This document shows, piece after piece, positions 45,314-52,939 of a DNA stretch of 52,939 nt. The notes beneath the pieces are model-generated. The model was not told the origin of the DNA. It saw nothing but the letters and a program-made list of their open reading frames with translations, and ran no database searches. The position numbers and the translations under genes are program-made. The number at the start of each line of letters is the position of its first letter. The stretch's first letter is position 1. The DNA comes from Bacteroidetes bacterium HGW-Bacteroidetes-1 (lineage in GTDB: Bacteria > Bacteroidota > Bacteroidia > Bacteroidales > F082). The stretch covers positions 68,414 to 121,352 of the forward strand of contig PHDU01000003.1 in NCBI GenBank assembly GCA_002842755.1, read 5' to 3'.

Positions 45314-47812
45314 TTATTGAGGATCAACATCAATCTGAACTCGAACCGACTTAAAATCCAGTAAAGTTTGAAACACTTCAAGTTTTGCTGAAATAATTTC
45401 CTTCACTTGTTTGGAAGTAATATTTCTCGGAAATTTAACAATTATCTGCTTGATATAGAAATTCTTAATCCGTGAAACAATGGGATATTCAGGGCCAAGG
45501 ACATCTTGCTTCATTGTTTCCCTTAACATATTGGCAAAAGTAAAAGCAGCCACATTTAGTGTGTGATTGTCGCGATGAAGCAGCCTTATCATTATCAAAC
45601 GGTAGAAAGGAGGATAGTGAAATTTCATCCTGTCATTCATTTGTTGAAAAAACAATACCTCGTATGTGTTGTTTAAAACATGCTTCAGCAATGGATGACC
45701 GGGTTGATAGGTTTGTATAATAACCTGCCCCCGTTTATGTTTTCTACCTGCACGCCCGCTCACCTGGGCCATCAGTTGGTAACTGCGTTCAAAAGCTCTG
45801 AAATCCGGATACGAAAGCATATTATCAGCATTCAATATACCAACAACACTCACGCGATCAAAATCAAGCCCTTTGGTAACCATTTGAGTTCCAACAAGCA
45901 CATCTGTTTTTCCAGCTGCAAATGTTTCAATAATCTGTTGAAAAGCAAATTTACTGCGTGTTGTATCCAGATCGAGACGAGCTATGCGCAACCCCGGCAT
46001 AATCAAACCAAGTTCTTCTTCTACTTTCTCTGTTCCAAACCCATGCATCCGAACACTGGTACTGTGGCAGGAAGGACATTCAGAAGGAACTGCTATAGAG
46101 TAACCACAGTAGTGGCATCGAAGCATATTTTGTTTTTTGTGATAAATAAGACTCACATCACAATTGCGACATTCAGGCACCCAGTTGCACTGATCACATT
46201 CCAATCGTAAAGAAAACCCCCTCCGGTTTTGAAACAGAATAACCTGTTCTTTTTGCGCAACTGCATTTTTAATTTGCTCCATCAGCACAGAACTGAAATG
46301 TGATTGCATGGTTTTACGTTTTTTCTCTTCCCTCAGATTAGCAATCACTATCTCTGGCAATTGTAGTCCACCAAAACGCTGAGACAAAGAAGCCATACCA
46401 TATTTCCCGGAAATTACATTATGATAGCTTTCATAAGAAGGCGTTGCTGACCCTAGTAGGGTTTTTGCGCCATAGATACCCGATAATATTACTGCACCAT
46501 CTCTGGCCTGATACCGTGGTGCTGGATCATGCTGTTTAAAGGAGCTGTCATGTTCCTCGTCAACGATAATCAATCCCAGATCGGTAAAAGGCAGAAATAT
46601 TGCTGAACGTGGACCAATAATAATCTGATGTTCTCCCTCATTCTGAGCATTAAAATCCAAAACTTTATTCCATATTTCAACCTTTTCATTGGCGTTATAT
46701 CGGGAGTGATAAACACCGATCTTTTTTCCAAAATATGCTTTCAAACGTTGAATGATCTGTGTCGTAAGTGCAATTTCCGGAAGGAGATACAAAACTTGTT
46801 TCCCGTTCTGCAACATCTTGGATATAAGCTTAATATATAACTCCGTTTTACCGCTAGAAGTCACTCCATGCAACAAAACCACAGCCTTTTGTTCAAATTG
46901 CTTTTCCAGGTCATCAAAAGCTTCCTGCTGAAGTTCAGTCAGGACAATTTTATCAGGATCGAGTGTTGCAGTATATTGCTCCAGGCGGCTTACCGTTTTT
47001 TCAACAACAGTAAAAACACCTTTGTCTATCAAAGTCTTCAGCTGAGCTGCAGATGCTCCCGAACTCTCAAGCAATACAACAACTGGAATTTCTTTTGCCT
47101 GTTCAAGAGGAAAACGACTTATTTTAATATAAACCATAAGTATCTCAAGTTGCTTGAAAGCTCTTTTGCTAAGCAAATCCATTATTTCACGAAGTTTATG
47201 TTCATCACGATATTCCTCTGAAATAATTGCAAATCTCTGTTTCTTAGCCTTAAATCGATCTTCCAGTTCTTCTTCCATTACAATGATTTTTTTCTCAATC
47301 ATTGTTTTAATTAATGGAATAACCTTCTGAAAGCCGACAATCTTGGTCACTTCAGTAATGCTCAGCTTAGGCTGAATACCCAATGCTTCTGTAATAAGAT
47401 ACTCAGCATCATTCAATTGCTTCATATCATAAACAAAACCATCATTCAATGCTATTTTTGATTCGCTTGCAAGCTTCAAGGCCGAGGGAAGCGCTGCCGA
47501 CATTACTTCTCCCAGATTGCACATATAATAATTTTGTATCCAATCCCAAAATGCAAACTGCTTTTCATTCACAATGGTTTTATCATCCAGAACGTCCAGT
47601 ATGTATTTCGGCGTATAGTCCTTTGGTATCTTCTGATGAATAGTGCGTATAAGTGCTGCAAATATTTTTTTCTTACCAAACTGGACAATGACTCTTTGGC
47701 CAATCCTCACCTTGTTATTTAATTCAAATGGAATTCTATAAGTAAAAAGACCAGGCACAGGCAATGGAATGATTACATCAGCAAAAAAAGTAAGCCTTTC
47801 GGAAAATAACAT
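45314..47812 (-). CDS. priA: Primosomal protein N' (PriA helicase)
   Basis: A superfamily 2 helicase that restarts stalled replication forks. It shows the N-terminal DNA-binding start ('FFADVIIPLPVPGLFTYRIP'), Walker A 'GVTSSGKTELY' (K near residue 322), 'DEEHD' motif II, and eight Cys of the two zinc sites ('CDQCNWVPECRNCD', 'CHYCGYSIAVPSECPSC'). Helicase motifs V and VI ('VGTQMVTKGLDFD', 'QVSGRAGR') follow. I prefer the ATG at 47812 (832 residues), because a TAAATTTG -7-like element overlaps the first codons of the longer frame from 47842. It lies 88-118 bp downstream of the metallo-hydrolase gene on the same strand. Confidence 0.95.
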   Translation of the reverse strand: MLFSERLTFFADVIIPLPVPGLFTYRIPFELNNKVRIGQRVIVQFGKKKIFAALIRTIHQKIPKDYTPKYILDVLDDKTIVNEKQFAFWDWIQNYYMCNLGEVMSAALPSALKLASESKIALNDGFVYDMKQLNDAEYLITEALGIQPKLSITEVTKIVGFQKVIPLIKTMIEKKIIVMEEELEDRFKAKKQRFAIISEEYRDEHKLREIMDLLSKRAFKQLEILMVYIKISRFPLEQAKEIPVVVLLESSGASAAQLKTLIDKGVFTVVEKTVSRLEQYTATLDPDKIVLTELQQEAFDDLEKQFEQKAVVLLHGVTSSGKTELYIKLISKMLQNGKQVLYLLPEIALTTQIIQRLKAYFGKKIGVYHSRYNANEKVEIWNKVLDFNAQNEGEHQIIIGPRSAIFLPFTDLGLIIVDEEHDSSFKQHDPAPRYQARDGAVILSGIYGAKTLLGSATPSYESYHNVISGKYGMASLSQRFGGLQLPEIVIANLREEKKRKTMQSHFSSVLMEQIKNAVAQKEQVILFQNRRGFSLRLECDQCNWVPECRNCDVSLIYHKKQNMLRCHYCGYSIAVPSECPSCHSTSVRMHGFGTEKVEEELGLIMPGLRIARLDLDTTRSKFAFQQIIETFAAGKTDVLVGTQMVTKGLDFDRVSVVGILNADNMLSYPDFRAFERSYQLMAQVSGRAGRKHKRGQVIIQTYQPGHPLLKHVLNNTYEVLFFQQMNDRMKFHYPPFYRLIMIRLLHRDNHTLNVAAFTFANMLRETMKQDVLGPEYPIVSRIKNFYIKQIIVKFPRNITSKQVKEIISAKLEVFQTLLDFKSVRVQIDVDPQ

Positions 47813-47930
47813 CAGTATAGGTTTCGATGCAAATTTAAGCATTCTGTCTTTCTGCTGAACTGAAACATGAATGGTTTTGCTAACAATTTTCAGGTGAAAT
47901 AAATTGATATATATTAGGAAGTAAATCTTT

Positions 47931-48692
47931 CTACATTTCTATCACCAAGCCATCATAAGCCAACCTCATACCATGAGGTAAAAGCGGCTGGACGTCAACA
48001 GTGCGACCCATCAAATGACTGACATGCGTGAAATAAGCCGTTTCTACCCCTATTTTCCTGACAACATCAACCGCTTCATCCAAAGTAAAATGCGAAGGAT
48101 GCATTTTTTTTCTCAAGGCATCAATTACCAAAACCTTTGTCCCATTCAGCACTTTCATGCTGTGTTCAGAAATATAATTTGCATCAGTGATGTATGCAAA
48201 ATCGCCAAACCTAAAGCCAAACACTCTCAATGACATGTGCATTACTTCAAATGGAACAACCTTAATACTACCAATATAAAATGGATTCAGGTTCAAGTCG
48301 ATAAGATCTATTTTTGGAACTCCAGGATAAGGATTGGCTTCAAAAGCATACGCAAATTCCTGTTTGATTTCTTTCTGATCCGCAGCACAGGCGAACACTT
48401 TCATGGCACTTTTTGTGATATAATTAAAAGAGCGCACGTCGTCAAGTCCTGCAATATGATCTTTATGTGTATGGGTTATTAGAATGGCATCCAGGGATTT
48501 TACATTCGCTCTTAACATCTGTTGACGAAAATCAGGTCCGGCATCCACAACAAGGGCTGTACCATTGCTTTCCACCAATATGGATGAACGCAAGCGTTTG
48601 TCGAGGACATCCTCAGAACTACAAACATCACATTCACAAGCTATTACAGGAACTCCCTGCGAAGTGCCACTTCCTAAAACAGTAATTTTCAC
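47931..48692 (-). CDS. PhnP-like metallo-beta-lactamase-fold phosphodiesterase/hydrolase
   Basis: A 253-residue MBL-fold hydrolase. The metal motif is H74-x-H76-x-D78-H79 in 'ITHTHKDHIAG', with 'YITDANYI' (Asp ligand) and 'FTHVSH' (late His ligand). The start 'LGSGTSQGVPVIACECDVC' with C19, C21 and C24 matches the PhnP group, where similar cysteines bind a structural zinc. PhnP cleaves a cyclic ribose phosphate made during phosphonate breakdown, but no phn genes are present here, so a general cyclic-phosphodiesterase or nuclease-like role is equally possible. It is the probable first gene of a two-gene unit with priA. Confidence 0.87.
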   Translation of the reverse strand: MKITVLGSGTSQGVPVIACECDVCSSEDVLDKRLRSSILVESNGTALVVDAGPDFRQQMLRANVKSLDAILITHTHKDHIAGLDDVRSFNYITKSAMKVFACAADQKEIKQEFAYAFEANPYPGVPKIDLIDLNLNPFYIGSIKVVPFEVMHMSLRVFGFRFGDFAYITDANYISEHSMKVLNGTKVLVIDALRKKMHPSHFTLDEAVDVVRKIGVETAYFTHVSHLMGRTVDVQPLLPHGMRLAYDGLVIEM

Positions 48693-48845
48693 CTTAATAT
48701 TTTTTTACAAAATAAAGCATAATATTTACATCAAGTCTGACTTTGCTTATTGTTTACAAGCTCTTCTCTTTGAAAAAATCATTTTATTAAGCATTGTTAC
48801 AAGAGATTACAAAATAACACAAAAAACACAATTCTCTTTTTTGAC

Positions 48846-48882
48846 ATTCATTATTATTTTCGACCAAAGGTCAGTAATGAAT
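48846..48882. promoter_or_regulatory. Nested inverted repeat upstream of the DUF6913-like gene
   Basis: Outer perfect 8-bp arms ATTCATTA (48846-48853) and TAATGAAT (48875-48882) enclose a second short dyad GACC/GGTC (48862-48872). It lies about 53 bp before the downstream start codon in the 243-bp divergent gap. It could be an operator or a leader hairpin. Confidence 0.3.
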
Positions 48883-48935
48883 ACTAAAACCTGTAATTTT
48901 ACACCGCCAAATGCGTTGTATAGGAAAATAGGATT

Positions 48936-49466
48936 ATGACTCCACATTTTATTTTAAAATATTTCATTCGTAAATTAGCAGCCAGACAAAAAACAGCACA
49001 GCTAAAAACCCTGAATGAAATTGATTCACTTGTGTTGCTTTCTGCTTCCAATAGAGAAACTACGCAAATCAACCGTGAATGGCTCAGGAAGCAATTCCCT
49101 CAAATTAAGCATGTTCGATTGATTAATTTTACAAATGAAAAAAAGGTTGAAAAACTTATTTTGCTTAATGTTGAAATGGATGAAGTGAACTCAAGAGGCT
49201 TTTCACCTTTTGGTGAACTTAGAAAAGGAGTTGAAGAATTGTTCTCAAATACCAGTTTCGATGTACTTATCAATACTGATAACAATTCAAATCTTTATCT
49301 GCATTTGATAGCGTTACATATTCATGCCAACCTTAAAATCGGCAGGCGTAATGATGTATCAGAAAAATTATACAGTATTTTGCTTTCATCAGACAAAGAG
49401 ACTGGGTTTCAAAAATTTGTTATCGAAACAGAAAATTACCTGAATGACTTGACAGGAAATAAATGA
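48936..49466 (+). CDS. Conserved Bacteroidota protein of unknown function (DUF6913-like)
   Basis: A 176-residue soluble protein with a charged N-terminus ('FIRKLAARQKTAQLKTL'). The central part alternates strands and helices: 'DSLVLLSASNRETTQ', 'VEMDEVNSRGFSPFGELRKGVEE', 'FDVLINTDNNSNLYLHLIALHIHANLKIGRRND'. I recognise it as the small conserved protein often placed just before dapA in Bacteroidota (DUF6913 by memory). No catalytic motif or binding site can be named. It lies 64 bp upstream of dapA in the same direction and probably shares its transcript. Confidence 0.85.
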   Translation: MTPHFILKYFIRKLAARQKTAQLKTLNEIDSLVLLSASNRETTQINREWLRKQFPQIKHVRLINFTNEKKVEKLILLNVEMDEVNSRGFSPFGELRKGVEELFSNTSFDVLINTDNNSNLYLHLIALHIHANLKIGRRNDVSEKLYSILLSSDKETGFQKFVIETENYLNDLTGNK

Positions 49467-49530
49467 ATATAATTTAACAAACCAACCTCATTTACGTGAA
49501 ACTAAATAGTTGTCAAAAATATCTAAATCA

Positions 49531-50418
49531 ATGAAATATCCTTTTATAGGTACAGGTGTCGCGCTTGTTACACCTTTTAAAAATGACCTGAGTGTTGATA
49601 CAAAGAGTCTTCATTCCATTGTAGATTATGTTATTAATCAAGGGGTTAATTTTCTGGTTGCTTTGGGAACTACCAGCGAGGCTCCCACACTCAACCAGAA
49701 CGAAAAAGACCTGGTTCTGGATACCATCCTTGAAGCAGCAGATAATCGGGTACCTATTGTTTTGGGAGTTGGAGGAAACAATACCTATGAGGTAGTCCGC
49801 CAGCTTGAAACAAAATCGATGGAGGGCATTTCGGGTATTTTATCGGTTGTCCCCTATTACAATAAACCAAATCAACAAGGTTTGTTTGAACACTTTGATA
49901 CCATTGCAAAAGCAAGCCCACGGCCAATTATTCTCTATAACGTACCTGGTCGAAGCGGCGCTAACCTGAAAGCATCTACAACAATCCATCTTGCAGAAGA
50001 ACACAAAAATATCATTGGGATTAAGGAGGCATCAGGTGATTTTCTTCAAATTATGGATATACTTAAAGATAAACCCTCACACTTTGAAGTTATTTCAGGG
50101 GATGATGCATTGACATTACCACTGATGGCTTTAGGTGCAGTTGGGGTAATTTCTGTTACAGCCAATGCCCTAACCCAACAATTTAGCGATATGGTTCGGC
50201 TACTAAATGAAAACAATACTGTCGAAGCCAGAAAAATTCACTTCAGCATGCTAAAAATGTACGAATTATTGTTTTCTGAAGGAAATCCTGCAGGGATCAA
50301 AGCTCTTATGAGTTTAATGGGTTTATGCAAAGAGTTCCACCGTTTGCCCCTCGTTCCGGTAACAAAATCAACAAAAGAACGGATAGAAGTCGAAAGTAAA
50401 TATTTTATTAATCTTTAA
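49531..50418 (+). CDS. dapA: 4-hydroxy-tetrahydrodipicolinate synthase DapA
   Basis: A 295-residue class I aldolase that condenses pyruvate with aspartate semialdehyde, the first committed step to diaminopimelate and lysine. From the ATG at 49531, the Schiff-base lysine is K165 in 'IGIKEASGD' and the proton-relay tyrosine is Y136 in 'LYNVPGRSG'. 'GTTSEAPTL' binds the pyruvate carboxylate. A TTG at 49510 gives a longer frame of 302 residues, but the ATG places 'YPFIGTGVALVTPF' at the normal distance. Length is standard. It is followed after 10 bp by a secreted peptidase gene. Confidence 0.96.
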   Translation: MKYPFIGTGVALVTPFKNDLSVDTKSLHSIVDYVINQGVNFLVALGTTSEAPTLNQNEKDLVLDTILEAADNRVPIVLGVGGNNTYEVVRQLETKSMEGISGILSVVPYYNKPNQQGLFEHFDTIAKASPRPIILYNVPGRSGANLKASTTIHLAEEHKNIIGIKEASGDFLQIMDILKDKPSHFEVISGDDALTLPLMALGAVGVISVTANALTQQFSDMVRLLNENNTVEARKIHFSMLKMYELLFSEGNPAGIKALMSLMGLCKEFHRLPLVPVTKSTKERIEVESKYFINL

Positions 50419-50428
50419 ACCATATTAA

Positions 50429-52744
50429 ATGAAGCGTTTCTACAAAGGGATGGCCATCTTTGCATTCCTGTTCTATGCAAGTTTTTCATTTGCTCAAAAC
50501 CTCAATCTTGACAGTCTTCAAACAGTAAGAGAAGAATTTTATTTTGAAATTGCGTTAAGCAGTCCCAAACAGCTTTTTGAATTGAACCAATTGGTCTCAA
50601 TTGACCAAGTAAAGGGGAATAGGTGTATTGCTTATGCCAATCCAGGTCAATTTTTAACACTTTTGGAAGCAGGCTATAAACCTGTTCTACTTCTTCCACC
50701 ATCATTTGAAAATATGGAACAGCCGATGCGGGGCATCGAAGATTTACGCCAGATAAACGATTGGGATTTCTATCCAACGTATGCAGCCTATGAGGCCATG
50801 ATGATGGAATTTCAAGCCAATTATCCAACCCTTTGCAGTATTCATGAGATAGGAACACTTTCAAGCGGAAGAAAGCTCATTGCAGCCCGAATCAACAACG
50901 GCAATCCAGTGGGTAAACCAGAATTTTTTTATACTTCATCAATGCATGGAGACGAAATCACTGGCTACATATTGATGCTCAGACTTATTGACCACCTTTT
51001 AGGCCATTATGGAACTGATCCTGCAATTACAGATTTAATAGACAATCTGGATATCTGGATCAACCCCTTAGCCAACCCCGATGGCACCTATTACGGAGGC
51101 AACAATACTGTGAATGGTTCACGCCGTGGCAACAGCAATAATGTAGATCTCAACAGAAATTATCCCGATCCGGAGGACGGACAACATCCCGATGGTAATG
51201 CATGGCAACCAGAAACAGTTTTATTTATGAACTTTGCATCGCAGAGAAATTTTGTTATGTCAGCTAACTTTCATGGTGGTGCTGAAGTTGCCAATTATCC
51301 CTGGGACACATGGTCGCGTCGTCATGCGGATGATAACTGGTGGATTTTCGTTAGCAGAGAGTATGCGGACACTATCCATGTTTACAGCCCTTCGGGATAC
51401 TTTACAGATCTTCAGAATGGTATTACAAACGGCTACGACTGGTACAGCATTTCTGGCGGAAGACAAGATTATATGAATTATTATCATCAGTGCCGCGAAA
51501 TAACAATGGAAATATCAAACACAAAGCTTCCTCCTGCATCACAGTTACCAGCTTTTTGGAACTACAATTACCGGTCATTACTCAATTATATGAAGCAGGC
51601 CACTTATGGCTTTCAGGGCATCATTACAGACTCCGTTACAGGTGAACCCATTCTGGCAAAAGTCGAAATCATCGGGCATGACCTGGACAACTCCTTTGTT
51701 TATAACACACTTCCAGGCGGAAACTTCCTCCGCCCTGCCAAATCAGGAACTTACAATCTAACTTTTTCTGCTGAAGGTTATTACCCCAAAACGATTTCCA
51801 GTCTTAGCATTAGCGACAGGCAGAAAGTCAATCTCGATGTAGAGCTTGTACCCGGAAGTGTAATAGCCGACTTCACTGCAAACACGTACGAAGTTGCCAA
51901 AGGTGGTCAAATCAATTTTTACGATGGGTCTTTTGGCCAAAATATCGTTTCCTGGCAATGGCAGTTTGAAGGCGCTGTACAGCAAACATCCTCATCACAA
52001 AATCCAACCGGAATAACTTACCTCAATGCAGGCACCTTTGATGTACAGCTAACAGTTACCAATACCAATGGTCAATCATCAACAATACTTAAACAGGATT
52101 TAATCAATGTTACTTCCATGTATGTGATGACCAATGGCACCTTTACCACCTGCGAAGGAACGTTTTTCGATCCGGGGGGATCAAATAATGATTACGGGAA
52201 CAATCAGGATATGATTATGACTTTTATCCCCGATGCTGAGGAAGCATTGACAAAAGTTGAATTTATCATGTTTGATCTCGAAGCACATTCTAATTGTGAT
52301 TATGACTGGTTAAAAATCTACAATGGCATAACAACCAATGCGCCTCTATTAGGGACATGGTGCGGAACAAATTCTCCTGGAACCATCATTGCTAATAATC
52401 CTGACAAAGGCCTGACTTTTCATTTCCACTCTGATGGCTCAGTAACACGGTCAGGCTGGAGCGCAAGCGTGAGTTGTTTCTCAACGGTGTCCATTGATGA
52501 AAAGAAATCAGTTGCTGTTTCTATTTATCCAAATCCTGCACAAACAGGGTCAATTCAAATTCAATCAGAAATATTCATGACAGGACTTAGACTCCGTGAT
52601 GCAAGCGGTAGAATTCTGATAGAGAGGACTATTAATTCTCAAAAATTCTATCAACTTCAAACCGATATGCTTGAAAAAGGAGCATATATCATTGAAATAG
52701 AAACTATTAACGGCATCTCGACCCAGAAATTGATTTTCAATTAG
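50429..52744 (+). CDS. Secreted M14 zinc carboxypeptidase with PKD, CUB and type IX secretion domains
   Basis: A 771-residue exported peptidase. After a signal peptide ending near 'SFAQ' comes an M14 domain (about 110-390). The zinc ligands are H173 and E176 in 'MHGDE' and H282 in 'NFHGG'; E361 in 'EITMEIS' is the likely general base. 'NPLANPDG' and 'DLNRNYPDP' are further family motifs. Then follow a CarboxypepD-like module (about 392-475), a PKD domain (about 477-560), a CUB-like domain (about 575-680, with 'LKIYNGI' and 'WCGT') and a type A sorting domain ('SIYPNPAQTG', last 75 residues). The tail sends the enzyme through the type IX system to the surface or medium. It trims C-terminal residues from proteins or peptides. 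It may be co-transcribed with dapA. Confidence 0.95.
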   Translation: MKRFYKGMAIFAFLFYASFSFAQNLNLDSLQTVREEFYFEIALSSPKQLFELNQLVSIDQVKGNRCIAYANPGQFLTLLEAGYKPVLLLPPSFENMEQPMRGIEDLRQINDWDFYPTYAAYEAMMMEFQANYPTLCSIHEIGTLSSGRKLIAARINNGNPVGKPEFFYTSSMHGDEITGYILMLRLIDHLLGHYGTDPAITDLIDNLDIWINPLANPDGTYYGGNNTVNGSRRGNSNNVDLNRNYPDPEDGQHPDGNAWQPETVLFMNFASQRNFVMSANFHGGAEVANYPWDTWSRRHADDNWWIFVSREYADTIHVYSPSGYFTDLQNGITNGYDWYSISGGRQDYMNYYHQCREITMEISNTKLPPASQLPAFWNYNYRSLLNYMKQATYGFQGIITDSVTGEPILAKVEIIGHDLDNSFVYNTLPGGNFLRPAKSGTYNLTFSAEGYYPKTISSLSISDRQKVNLDVELVPGSVIADFTANTYEVAKGGQINFYDGSFGQNIVSWQWQFEGAVQQTSSSQNPTGITYLNAGTFDVQLTVTNTNGQSSTILKQDLINVTSMYVMTNGTFTTCEGTFFDPGGSNNDYGNNQDMIMTFIPDAEEALTKVEFIMFDLEAHSNCDYDWLKIYNGITTNAPLLGTWCGTNSPGTIIANNPDKGLTFHFHSDGSVTRSGWSASVSCFSTVSIDEKKSVAVSIYPNPAQTGSIQIQSEIFMTGLRLRDASGRILIERTINSQKFYQLQTDMLEKGAYIIEIETINGISTQKLIFN

Positions 52745-52764
52745 GCCCAAAAAACGATACCATG

Positions 52765-52807
52765 AATGCCTGTCAGATTTAATGTAACTGGCAGGCATTT
52801 TCATTTT
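52765..52807 (+). terminator. Intrinsic terminator after the M14 peptidase
   Basis: A 12-bp stem (AATGCCTGTCAG at 52765-52776, complement at 52788-52799, one G-U pair) with an 11-nt loop and a following TTCATTTT. It begins 20 bp after the stop codon. Confidence 0.8.
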
Positions 52808-52810
52808 ATA

Positions 52811-52939
52811 CCAAAGTGAATTATAGATGAATCCAAAAGTATTAATGGTATAATGCCGATGGATAGAAATGTTAGGCCAAAGTGAATTATAAATGAATTC
52901 AAAAGCTGTCATGGTATAATGCCGAAGGTTAGAAATGTT
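52811..52939. repeat. 66-bp tandem repeat, two copies visible, second cut by the window end
   Basis: Copy 1 starts at 52811 and copy 2 at 52877, both with CCAAAGTGAATTATA; about 55 of 63 aligned bases agree. Within copy 1, TATACCA (52807-52813) and TGGTATA (52846-52852) are inverted. The array continues beyond the right edge, so copy number is unknown. No open frame uses it. Confidence 0.85.

Noticed and set aside
45680-46210. 176-residue antisense frame in priA, Cys- and His-containing
   Set aside because: It is the complement of the PriA zinc-binding region.
1-52939. tRNA, rRNA, CRISPR arrays, insertion sequences, prophage genes
   Set aside because: No T-loop-like intergenic sequence, regular spaced repeats, transposase motifs or phage proteins were found on reading either strand.

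Overview
The window is a contiguous piece of a Bacteroidota chromosome, AT-rich and gene-dense. SusC/SusD pairs, surface lipoproteins with short Bacteroidota-type lipoboxes, a type IX secretion C-terminal domain, TAnnTTTG-type promoter elements and the near absence of Shine-Dalgarno sequences all point to that phylum. The glycan genes suggest a free-living, probably aquatic or algal-polymer-degrading member near Bacteroidales/Marinilabiliales. That placement is inference from gene content; no rRNA gene or phylogeny is available.

Region by region. (1) 1-8.1 kb is a signalling region. A nSTAND-type NTPase with a seven-bladed WD40 propeller lies immediately upstream of a TonB-dependent receptor that runs off the left edge. 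Diverging from them are a broken membrane-sensor remnant, a soluble histidine kinase and a receiver-SpoIIE phosphatase. (2) 8.2-25.8 kb is one polysaccharide utilization locus on the minus strand: susC, susD, GH16, GH16 with Calx-beta domains, GH3, a PKD surface glycan-binding lipoprotein, a second susC and susD, and GH30. The enzymes fit a branched beta-1,3/1,6-glucan such as laminarin. Outer-membrane GH16 endoglucanases would cut the backbone, GH30 would attack beta-1,6 side links, the Sus complexes would import oligosaccharides, and GH3 would release glucose. Intrinsic terminator hairpins sit after both susD genes and after the binding protein, and no dedicated regulator is encoded beside the locus.

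(3) 26.2-30.6 kb is a tight four-gene minus-strand unit: a coiled-coil protein, an inner-membrane protein with BON-like and OmpA-like periplasmic domains, a Ras-like small GTPase and a sensor histidine kinase. It is the best candidate here for a poorly described system, perhaps a GTPase switch linked to the cell envelope. (4) 30.8-48.7 kb is mostly housekeeping: an FNR-like reductase, tandem tRNA methylthiotransferases (miaB, mtaB), a lipoprotein amidase, a DbpA-like RNA helicase, a methyltransferase with a DksA/TraR-type zinc finger protein, rpsT with a clear promoter and terminator, a tandem-fused adenylate kinase whose second half has lost key residues, two unpaired TonB-dependent receptors, priA and a PhnP-like metallo-hydrolase. 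(5) 48.9-52.7 kb holds a DUF6913-like gene, dapA and a secreted M14 carboxypeptidase with a type IX sorting domain, followed by a terminator and a 66-bp tandem repeat that reaches the right edge.

No tRNA, rRNA, CRISPR array, insertion sequence or phage gene was seen.
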